Below are positions 1-6,608 of a DNA stretch of 64,000 bases, piece after piece. Both the position numbers and the translations under genes were made by a program. The notes below the pieces were generated by a model. It saw only the letters and a program-made list of their open reading frames with translations. It did not search any database and was not told the origin of the DNA. Each line of letters begins with the position of its first letter. Positions within the stretch are counted from its first letter, which is position 1. Source of the DNA: Candidatus Saccharimonadota bacterium (lineage in GTDB: Bacteria; Patescibacteriota; Saccharimonadia; Saccharimonadales; Saccharimonadaceae); the NCBI GenBank assembly GCA_028288995.1, contig JAQGHF010000003.1, positions 1-64,000 of the forward strand, given 5' to 3'.

Positions 1-545
1 GTTGGTCCAGTTGCTGAAGGAGAGACTGCCTGTACAACTTTCGAACCCCCAACCGAAGTATGTGCCGGAGAAGTTGACGGTGAAGATGAGTTTGTTACCA
101 CAAAATAGAATTTTGTATCACCTGTCGCAGGTGGATTGTATGTAACAGAGCTAGCAGCAGCATTGGTGTAATTGAGCGTTGCTGCCGATGAAAATCCAGC
201 TACACCAGTCAGCGCAGCCGCAATTGCAACAACTCTTGTTGCTGTTGCGGCTGCTCGTAAATAGACGCCCCCACTTACCGAAGACAGTACTGTAGAGTCG
301 GTAATTGCCATTCCATACGTCACAAACATACGGTTACTCGAGGTACCGTTCGCAGTTAATTGGGTAAAGCCAGTTGGGACGACTACCGTGCTGTTCCCTA
401 ATTCCTGTGCAAAAAAGACGCCAATAACAAGATAATCACCGACTGCGAGACCTGATGGCATTAAAATTTGCGATCCAGGCGTGGCTGTACTGTCTACGTT
501 ACCAACAAACGTGGCGGTTGAATATGATCGAACAGCAATCGCCAT
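1..545 (-). CDS. Phage-tail-fibre-like / low-complexity beta-rich protein, partial (C-terminus beyond left edge)
   Basis: Open reading frame on the minus strand from ATG at 545 to the window edge (MAIAVRSYSTATFVGNVDSTATPGSQILMPSGLAVGDYLVIGVFF...); start overlaps the stop of the upstream gene (TAATG-type overlap). Confidence 0.7.
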   Translation of the reverse strand, partial: MAIAVRSYSTATFVGNVDSTATPGSQILMPSGLAVGDYLVIGVFFAQELGNSTVVVPTGFTQLTANGTSSNRMFVTYGMAITDSTVLSSVSGGVYLRAAATATRVVAIAAALTGVAGFSSAATLNYTNAAASSVTYNPPATGDTKFYFVVTNSSSPSTSPAHTSVGGSKVVQAVSPSATGP

Positions 546-1036
546 TACGTTGTCCTGCGGAAATAAAGTCCTGCGGGTGAGCCGCTCGTTGGGTCTGGGT
601 CAGCTGGAGCAAGGATATATACACTAATTGTGCCAGCGGTAGCAGTTGCGATTTTCGAGTTAATCGCTGTTGTAGTTGAAGAAGTTGTCCCAATCAAAGC
701 AGCCGTTGACGAATCAAGGCTCGCCGACGTCAATTTGGCGTCCAATGCAGTTTGCGTCGCAGTCGAAATAGGCTTATTAACATCAGATGTGTTATCTACG
801 TTTCCAAGACCCACGGTTGACTTTGTTGCCGATTGAAGTGCCGTATCCGCTTTTCCGAGAGAGGTCTGAACACTCGATGCCAGTTTCGTTAACGCAATCG
901 TTCCATCAACAATTGTCGAGTTAGAAACAGTTCCGTCGACAAGTGTTCCTGTCGCTGTATGCGCAACAGACAAGAAATCGTTGAGGATAACCCCCCACGT
1001 ACCGTTGTCAGATCCTGGTTGAGGAAGTCGCGACAT
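545..1036 (-). CDS. Tail-fibre-like protein with WGxILNxFL N-terminal motif and VGLGNVDNTSDxNKPISTATQTALDAK motif
   Basis: ORF track; VGLGNVDNTSDVNKPIST is typical of phage tail fibre proteins; N-terminus resembles ORF 29639-30118. Confidence 0.75.
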   Translation of the reverse strand: MSRLPQPGSDNGTWGVILNDFLSVAHTATGTLVDGTVSNSTIVDGTIALTKLASSVQTSLGKADTALQSATKSTVGLGNVDNTSDVNKPISTATQTALDAKLTSASLDSSTAALIGTTSSTTTAINSKIATATAGTISVYILAPADPDPTSGSPAGLYFRRTT

Positions 1037-1149
1037 ATCTTACTATCTGTTTCAACCCTTATACTCTTATTTAACCTGTATTATGAACCACGAGCAGTAT
1101 CAAAGTCAATTCCAAAGAAAAAGACCCATACACGATGGGTCACTTTCCT

Positions 1150-1224
1150 TGGTGATCTCACGGAGAATCGAACTCCGATTGCCAGGATGAAAACCTGGTG
1201 TCCTAACCGTTAGACGATGAGACC
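1150..1224 (-). tRNA. tRNA-Glu (anticodon TTC), CCA encoded
   Basis: Reverse complement GGTCTCA TCGTCTA..CCAGGTTTTCATCCTGG..GAGTTCGATTCTC..TGAGATC A CCA folds as a cloverleaf. Confidence 0.95.
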
Positions 1225-1298
1225 ATAGTTTGACTCGACAAATTGTATCAAAAAAAGCCCACTTTGACTAGAGGCTTACAGATGCGAAGTTGAGTTGC

Positions 1299-1334
1299 CG
1301 CCAGGGCGGGAGCGCGAAGCTCCCGACCCTGGCG
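1299..1334. repeat. GC-rich near-perfect inverted repeat (CGCCAGGG-CGGGAGC / GCTCCCG-A-CCCTGGCG)
   Basis: Read directly; 15 bp stem with a 1-nt bulge, downstream of ORF 1359-1670 (-), no U-tract. Confidence 0.8.
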
Positions 1335-1358
1335 TTTGAGCTAATGCTGATCAGAACA

Positions 1359-1670
1359 CTAGCTCTTGTTTGCCTCCTCCCAGAGAGGCGATTTTCCTAG
1401 GGCGAGACGATGCACGCGAATACGTGCGACTTCCTGGCAGAGCTGCTTGGCACGATCTTGACCAATGCTTCGCAGGAGTGCTCCCAGGTCTCGAGCCCGT
1501 AGGGGGCTTTCGAGCAAGAAAAACTTTAGCACCTCCACCTTATCGGAGTCGGACGAGAATTTCTTGCAGATGGCTTCGACGATCTCCGGGGTTGGGAGAC
1601 CTTCGTGGCCTTTTAGGTGACGATTAATCACCTTGAGAAGATCGGGTGGTATACCATCATCACTTCTCAT
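1359..1670 (-). CDS. Hypothetical protein (GC-rich ORFan); ORF extends to 1769 but start at MRSDDGIPPD avoids overlap
   Basis: ORF track; follows ORF 1703-2005 on the same strand. Confidence 0.5.
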   Translation of the reverse strand: MRSDDGIPPDLLKVINRHLKGHEGLPTPEIVEAICKKFSSDSDKVEVLKFFLLESPLRARDLGALLRSIGQDRAKQLCQEVARIRVHRLALGKSPLWEEANKS

Positions 1671-1702
1671 TGACGGTCGGTTAACGACCTCCGTCACGGC
1701 GC

Positions 1703-2005
1703 TCACACGAACGCCGACTCGGTGGCGTTGCGGTACACCGACTTGGGAGCCCGATTGGGAATCCCGCATCGACGTCGCTTCGCCTCCTTCGTTTCGTAGA
1801 AGGTTTGCCCTTCCTTTTCGTACTCGAACAGTCGATCGCCAGCGAGTGCTTTTCGCAGGTGACAGACCATCTCTTCGATAGATCCACCACGGTGCTTACG
1901 ACGCAGATGTTTCGCGATGTCCACGAGCATGTCGGCCTGGATGGTCGAATTGCTACGAAGGTACGCGTCGACGATCTGCTTCGACTTGCGCGGCGTAATG
2001 TTCAT
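1703..2005 (-). CDS. Hypothetical basic protein (GC-rich ORFan)
   Basis: ORF MNITPRKSKQIVDAYLRSNSTIQADMLVDIAKHLRRKHRGG...; plausible AGGGGA Shine-Dalgarno upstream of ATG at 2005. Confidence 0.55.
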   Translation of the reverse strand: MNITPRKSKQIVDAYLRSNSTIQADMLVDIAKHLRRKHRGGSIEEMVCHLRKALAGDRLFEYEKEGQTFYETKEAKRRRCGIPNRAPKSVYRNATESAFV

Positions 2006-2033
2006 ATTATCCCCTTTCAGGGAGTCAGTGCTT

Positions 2034-2052
2034 GGTAACAGGTTACCGTAAC
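2034..2052. promoter_or_regulatory. Palindrome GGTAAC-AG-GTTACC followed by a third GTAAC half-site
   Basis: Seen in sequence about 30 bp upstream of the 2005 start codon. Confidence 0.4.
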
Positions 2053-2152
2053 AAAATTACCCAGTTTGTTCAATTTTGTCCATTTGCCTTAAAAAGGCGA
2101 AATGACCACCGTCCCATTGGTGATTAGCACTTAGCACGTGACTATACTCCCC

Positions 2153-2181
2153 TTGACAGGGGGTGTCAAACATTTTACATA
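2153..2181 (+). promoter_or_regulatory. Candidate sigma70-type promoter TTGACA-N17-TACATA overlapping palindrome TTGACA-GGGGG-TGTCAA
   Basis: Perfect -35 hexamer, 17-nt spacer; -10 weak. Confidence 0.4.
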
Positions 2182-2277
2182 TAGAGCCGTGTAGCCGTTC
2201 ACGACACCAGATCTAGCGCCTCTTGGTTCTTATTTCTTAAAAAGCTTGTGCTTTTACCATTTATATTGTTTACAGTA

Positions 2278-2306
2278 TTGACTTTTTATGCTTTATGTGG
2301 TACATT
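2278..2306 (+). promoter_or_regulatory. Candidate sigma70-type promoter TTGACT-N17-TACATT upstream of ORF 2597
   Basis: Hexamer match and spacing. Confidence 0.4.
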
Positions 2307-2421
2307 TATAACATCATTCACGGGTAAGGTGTGAGAACCTAACCAGGGTGAGGAGGTCATTAACAAGTCAGATCATTACAGTGCATGTCCTGAATGTGTT
2401 TTACATGTTTTAGACGCACTG

Positions 2422-2564
2422 AAAACTATAAGTTTTGATTACTCTTTTGATCAGAAGTGGCGCGTCAGTCCATCTATGTATAGGTAGGTTGGCGCGCTGC
2501 TTCTGACCTTGTGTCTGCAGCTGGGGAGCCTCCCCATTCTTAATTGATCTGGGGTTCTCCCCTA
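2422..2564 (+). promoter_or_regulatory. Structured 5' leader: AAAACT/AGTTTT hairpin, 14-bp stem with two G-U wobbles, and alternating GGGGA/TCCCC blocks
   Basis: Stem 2451-2464 (TCAGAAGTGGCGCG) with 2493-2506 (CGCGCTGCTTCTGA); hairpin TGGGGAGCCTCCCCA; hairpin GGGGTTCTCCCC. Confidence 0.5.
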
Positions 2565-2596
2565 ACCGACACTCGAACAGAAATGAGTACAACATC

Positions 2597-3358
2597 ATGA
2601 CAACCAGTAACGTCAAGTCCGTCAAGCAGACGACCGACGAACTCGTCAAGACTGCCGAGGAAACTCGTGCGCGGCGCAAGCTGCTTGCGACTTCCAAGAA
2701 AAGCAACGAGACGAAGCGCGCAGCGATCGACGAGACAGAGCAACTCGTTAAGGAGGGTACCCATGTGGTACTCATGAGCCTGAACGACAAGCGCGACTCT
2801 CTCGACGCGGCCGACGAGAAGGTGGAGGAAGAGCTGTCTCAGCTCGACCCGAACTACTTCGCGAAGGAACAGGCAACCACCCCGGTGGCTCCCGTTCCCG
2901 AGCCAGTACCGACACCCGAACCCGCTCCTCCGGCTCAGCCGACCGAGCCTGTTCAGGCAACTCCGACTGTGGTTCTCGAACCGCAGCAGGAGATCGGTGT
3001 TCCAGCAACCCAGGTTGTGACCACCGAGCGCCACTATCACTACCTCAACCCGCGAGGATGGGGGTGGCTGCGGTGGCTGCTCGCGATCATCCTGGGCCTT
3101 CTCGGCCTGTTCATCGGTCTTAAAACCGTGAACTGGGTGGTCTCTGACTGGAACAACGACTGGTGGACCTGGTTCGTAGTCATGCTTCAGGTGATCTTCG
3201 GATTCATCTGGATCGTGGCATGGACCGGCGTCGGCTTCTTCGGAGGATCCCTTCTGGGTGACTTCGTCGGTCGTCGTGTCACCACGATTCGTGAAGAGCG
3301 TCGCACCCGCGTCGCTCAACCCGTTCCGCCCGCTGTTCCAACCCCGCCCGCTGCCTAG
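2597..3358 (+). CDS. Hypothetical membrane protein: coiled N-terminus, Pro/Glu/Thr-rich linker, two TM helices, Pro-rich tail
   Basis: ORF track; hydrophobic segments LLAIILGLLGLFIGL and VIFGFIWIVAWTGVGFFGG. Chosen over the antisense 300-aa ORF. Confidence 0.75.
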   Translation: MTTSNVKSVKQTTDELVKTAEETRARRKLLATSKKSNETKRAAIDETEQLVKEGTHVVLMSLNDKRDSLDAADEKVEEELSQLDPNYFAKEQATTPVAPVPEPVPTPEPAPPAQPTEPVQATPTVVLEPQQEIGVPATQVVTTERHYHYLNPRGWGWLRWLLAIILGLLGLFIGLKTVNWVVSDWNNDWWTWFVVMLQVIFGFIWIVAWTGVGFFGGSLLGDFVGRRVTTIREERRTRVAQPVPPAVPTPPAA

Positions 3359-3362
3359 CAGC

Positions 3363-3431
3363 GAGCAGGACGTAGAGTTTGCTCTGTAAGACTTCGGTCT
3401 TACGGTAGGATCGTACCTACCACGTCCTCTC
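3363..3431 (+). other. Perfect four-way-junction (cloverleaf-like) self-complementary element, candidate structured RNA
   Basis: AGGACGT [AGAG-TTTG-CTCT][GTAAGAC-TTCG-GTCTTAC][GGTAGG-ATCGTA-CCTACC] ACGTCCT; four contiguous perfect helices with no unpaired junction bases. Confidence 0.75.
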
Positions 3432-3492
3432 AGCCCATCCACTTCTGGGGCTTTAAAGATTAGAAGCAGAATCCGACCCTTAGGAGGTCAAC

Positions 3493-4644
3493 ATGCACAA
3501 GCGCGTTCGCTGGCTCATCGCCTGCATCGTCGCAATTGTGGCCATCGCGATCGTCGCCGTCGTCCTCAGGGTCGGCATCGATGCTTCTGCGATCGTTAAC
3601 AAGAACGCTGGTTCGGGTACAGTTGCTTTCCACCCGGGAGTCGATAAGACTCCCGCGGATGCATTGTGCACGGACAACACCTACAACGGCATTTCGACCC
3701 AGACTCCCAAGCCTGGTGATCCGAATTCTCGTCAGTTTGCGACCGCCATTTCGAACCCCTACAAGGGTACGACTGACGCGGTCGTCTACACGGAGACTAG
3801 TTCTGAAGTCTGTGGCAACCCCACGGTACTCAAGGAGTCTCTCGACGAGATGACGTTGTGGAAGGGAGTCGTTCCCGGAGCCACCGAAAACATGGCCTGG
3901 ATCAATGAGATCCAGAAGTACATCACGAGCCACAAGCTTGGACTCGATCAGTTCTCCGGAACGACCGATGCGAGCAAGAAACTCGTGGTGAGTCCCCTGT
4001 ATCAGAAGTACGCCGGATGGGTTAACACCGTCCTGCTTCGCTTCAATGCCGAAGGCCTGCAATCGCTGGTCTCGACGCGAAACTGGGAACTGCCTGCAAC
4101 CGTCACTCCAGGGATTCAGCCCACCGCCGTTCAGTCGGCGGCTCCAGATGACAAGCCCTCATGGGTGCGTACTCTGCGAGACAAGAACGCCACGTGCCTC
4201 TACCGAATCGGCTTCAACGCCGAGGACAAGAGAATCGAGGTGTTCCCCTGTGCTGTTCCCCCCACGCCGGGTACGCCGCCAACGAGTCACCCGACTCCGA
4301 AGCCAACCCCGACACCCACGCCGACGCCGACGCCAACGCCGAGCTGCCCTCCCGGGAATTTGATTCCCGACTGTGCACCGAAGCCGGCCGACCCACATCA
4401 GTGGATCGCACCGTCAGGCAAGCCCACGGCACCGGCACCGTCTGGAGCACCCACTTCAACGGGTGACCCAGTAGCAACCACCCACACGGGTGGTGGCGGT
4501 GTCGTTGACAACTCTGGAACCAGCAAGCCCGGATCAGAAACAGGAACCACCTCCCCTGGTGTTACTCCTGCTCCGACCACTCCCGCGACTCCCCCTGTTA
4601 ACCAGGGTGGAGACAACGGAGCTGGTGATCCTGGCGGGTTCTAA
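3493..4644 (+). CDS. Hypothetical secreted/anchored protein with N-terminal TM helix and PT-repeat / Gly-Pro-rich tail
   Basis: ORF track; AGGAGGT Shine-Dalgarno at about 3482; N-terminal TM helix; PTPTPTPTPTPT run. Confidence 0.8.
   Translation: MHKRVRWLIACIVAIVAIAIVAVVLRVGIDASAIVNKNAGSGTVAFHPGVDKTPADALCTDNTYNGISTQTPKPGDPNSRQFATAISNPYKGTTDAVVYTETSSEVCGNPTVLKESLDEMTLWKGVVPGATENMAWINEIQKYITSHKLGLDQFSGTTDASKKLVVSPLYQKYAGWVNTVLLRFNAEGLQSLVSTRNWELPATVTPGIQPTAVQSAAPDDKPSWVRTLRDKNATCLYRIGFNAEDKRIEVFPCAVPPTPGTPPTSHPTPKPTPTPTPTPTPTPSCPPGNLIPDCAPKPADPHQWIAPSGKPTAPAPSGAPTSTGDPVATTHTGGGGVVDNSGTSKPGSETGTTSPGVTPAPTTPATPPVNQGGDNGAGDPGGF
4302..4341 (+). repeat. Tandem hexanucleotide-like repeat (CCGACGCCNACG) encoding Pro-Thr
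   Basis: Direct reading: ccaaccccgacacccacgccgacgccgacgccaacgcc. Confidence 0.7.
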
Positions 4645-4649
4645 ACCCA

Positions 4650-4684
4650 GGTGGGCGCGCAGCCTTAAAAACTGCGCGCCCACC
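4650..4684. terminator. 13-bp perfect GC-rich hairpin downstream of ORF 3493-4644, no U-tract
   Basis: GGTGGGCGCGCAG-CCTTAAAAA-CTGCGCGCCCACC. Confidence 0.6.
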
Positions 4685-4716
4685 GCTACTACTTATAGCT
4701 TTAAGTCGTTCAAACC

Positions 4717-4788
4717 GAGGAGTCTTACTCGCAGATGTGTGATTTATTTCACTATTCGCTTGAGTTTGACTCCTCGTGAGTCCTTTTT
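4717..4788 (+). promoter_or_regulatory. Alternative-pairing element: GAGGAGTC/GACTCCTC versus GACTC/GAGTC followed by CTTTTT
   Basis: Complementarity read from sequence; either a terminator of the upstream unit or attenuator-like. Confidence 0.4.
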
Positions 4789-4941
4789 GTTGATGTTCGC
4801 ATCCACCTTGGATTCGGACATGCACATGCAATGATCTGATTTGATAATGTTAACAATCCGGCAGTAATGTTTTCACACCCGTTCATAACTTATTAATAAC
4901 TTTGATTTCATCTGCGAGATAAATCAAAAAAAGGAGATCAT

Positions 4942-6282
4942 ATGAGCAAATTAACTTCACTCATTCGTCGTGCTCCTAAGCGTTTTAGCGCTGTCGTTGC
5001 TATGGTTGCTGCTGCAATCATTATCCCAACTGCAGTACTTGCTTGGGGACCAGACCGTCCAACGTTCACAATTGCACACCCTGCAGGCTACGTTACTTTT
5101 AACTCAATCACCGACAACCCAGTTCAAGGTGACGAACGAAACTTCGTTCAAGTAAAAGACGCATCTGCAAGTAACAGTACTTACTCAGAGAATGCTTCGC
5201 TGACTCCAGGTAAGCAGTACACAGTATTCGTTTACTACCACAACAACGCAGCAAGCAACCTTAATGCCAGTGGCATTGGTGTTGCTCACGGTGCTTACAT
5301 AAAGGCACAAATCCCTGCAGTCGTTGCAAAGGGTAGTACTGGAACGAAAGCCGTCGGCTACGTCGGTGCAGCAAACGCAACACCAACTGAAGTATTTGAC
5401 GACGTCACTTTCAGCAACTCAACCGCTGGTGACATCGCACTTCGTTACGTTCCTGGATCTGCAAAGATCTACAACAAGGGTGCGACTAACGGTTCAACCC
5501 TTCCAGACAGCATTGTTACGACTGGAACACCTCTTGGGTACAACGCCCTTGATGGTACAGTTCCTGGTTGTAATGACTACGCTGGTTACGTTACTTTCAA
5601 CATTACCGCTGACCAATCTAACTTCGACTTGCAAAAGCAAGTTCGTGTTGCTGGTACAACGGCATGGTCAGAAAGCGTTAACGCAGCACCTGGTACGACT
5701 GTAGAGTATCAACTTACCTACAAGAACACTGGTACAACTGAACAGAACAACGTCGTTCTTAAGGACACACTCCCTACGAACCTTTCATATGTTGCAGGTT
5801 CTACCTACCTAAAGAACGTCAGTAACCCAACACCTAAGCTCATTAACGACACCTTGACAACGAGTACTGGTATTAATATCGGTAACTATGCGCCAAACTC
5901 TGTCGCTTACGTAAAGTTTAGTGCAAAGGTTGCGAGCGAGACAGCACTTAGCTGTGGTACATCAACACTTCACAACGTTGCAACTGTTGAAACTAACAAC
6001 GGTTCAAAGCAAGATAGTGCAGATGTTGTTGTGGCAAACCCTAAAGACTGTGCCCCAGGTACAATCAACGTTTGTCAGTTAAGTACAAAGACAATTGTTA
6101 ACATTAAGGAATCCGACTTTGATGCTTCAAAGTACTCTAAGGACCTTTCTGTTTGTACAACAACCCCACCCGAACTACCACGCACTGGTATGTCAGAAAA
6201 CATTGTTGCCGTTATTGGTCTTGGTGCCATTGTTGCAAGCGTTGCTTATTACATCGCTAGCCGCCGTGCACTGAACCAGTAA
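4942..6282 (+). CDS. Secreted DUF11-type repeat surface protein with C-terminal LPRTG sorting-like signal
   Basis: Signal peptide; TTVEYQLTYKNTGTTEQNNVVLKDTLPTNLSYVAGS motif of DUF11-like domains; C-terminus LPRTGMSENIVAVIGLGAIVASVAYYIASRRALNQ; strong SD aaaaaaggaga. Confidence 0.85.
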   Translation: MSKLTSLIRRAPKRFSAVVAMVAAAIIIPTAVLAWGPDRPTFTIAHPAGYVTFNSITDNPVQGDERNFVQVKDASASNSTYSENASLTPGKQYTVFVYYHNNAASNLNASGIGVAHGAYIKAQIPAVVAKGSTGTKAVGYVGAANATPTEVFDDVTFSNSTAGDIALRYVPGSAKIYNKGATNGSTLPDSIVTTGTPLGYNALDGTVPGCNDYAGYVTFNITADQSNFDLQKQVRVAGTTAWSESVNAAPGTTVEYQLTYKNTGTTEQNNVVLKDTLPTNLSYVAGSTYLKNVSNPTPKLINDTLTTSTGINIGNYAPNSVAYVKFSAKVASETALSCGTSTLHNVATVETNNGSKQDSADVVVANPKDCAPGTINVCQLSTKTIVNIKESDFDASKYSKDLSVCTTTPPELPRTGMSENIVAVIGLGAIVASVAYYIASRRALNQ

Positions 6283-6330
6283 TCTAGAGTCTGACCGCTC
6301 GCTCTCACATTTCTGAAGCGATTCAGACAA

Positions 6331-6365
6331 ATAACCCCCGCCATTAAAAGCGGGGGTTATTTTAT
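6331..6365 (+). terminator. Rho-independent terminator
   Basis: ATAACCCCCGC-CATTAAAA-GCGGGGGTTAT followed by TTTTATTT. Confidence 0.9.
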
Positions 6366-6383
6366 TTGCTATAATAAGCGCAC

Positions 6384-6608
6384 ATGGCAAACAAGCAGAA
6401 GAAAAAGCGAAATAAAGTATACACCGGCGTCGACGCTGCGATTACTCGACCGATCGTCACAAAGATAAGTGCCGTCAATCGTAACCCTGTCGGTCAATGG
6501 TGGTTCGACCATAAACGAATTGCTCGTCCCATTATCATTGCCGTATTAGTTGCTGCTGCAGTCGTTATTCTTATTATCGAACTTGTCCGTATCGCGACGA
6601 ACGGCTAG
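6384..6608 (+). CDS. Small single-TM protein, basic N-terminus
   Basis: ORF track; IIIAVLVAAAVVILIIELV helix. Confidence 0.6.
   Translation: MANKQKKKRNKVYTGVDAAITRPIVTKISAVNRNPVGQWWFDHKRIARPIIIAVLVAAAVVILIIELVRIATNG

Noticed and set aside
2540-3442. 300-aa antisense ORF opposite ORF 2597-3358
   Set aside because: Composition is that of a shadow ORF in GC-rich DNA; the plus-strand ORF has coherent TM helices and a Pro/Glu-rich linker.
3460-4062. 200-aa antisense ORF opposite ORF 3493-4644
   Set aside because: Shadow ORF; the plus-strand frame has an RBS, a TM helix and a plausible domain layout.
4302-4341. CRISPR-like or minisatellite array
   Set aside because: Short codon-level Pro-Thr repeat in a coding linker; no spacers. 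No CRISPR array was seen in the window.
4650-4684. Classical Rho-independent terminator
   Set aside because: Strong 13-bp stem but no following U-tract, so only a tentative terminator label is kept.
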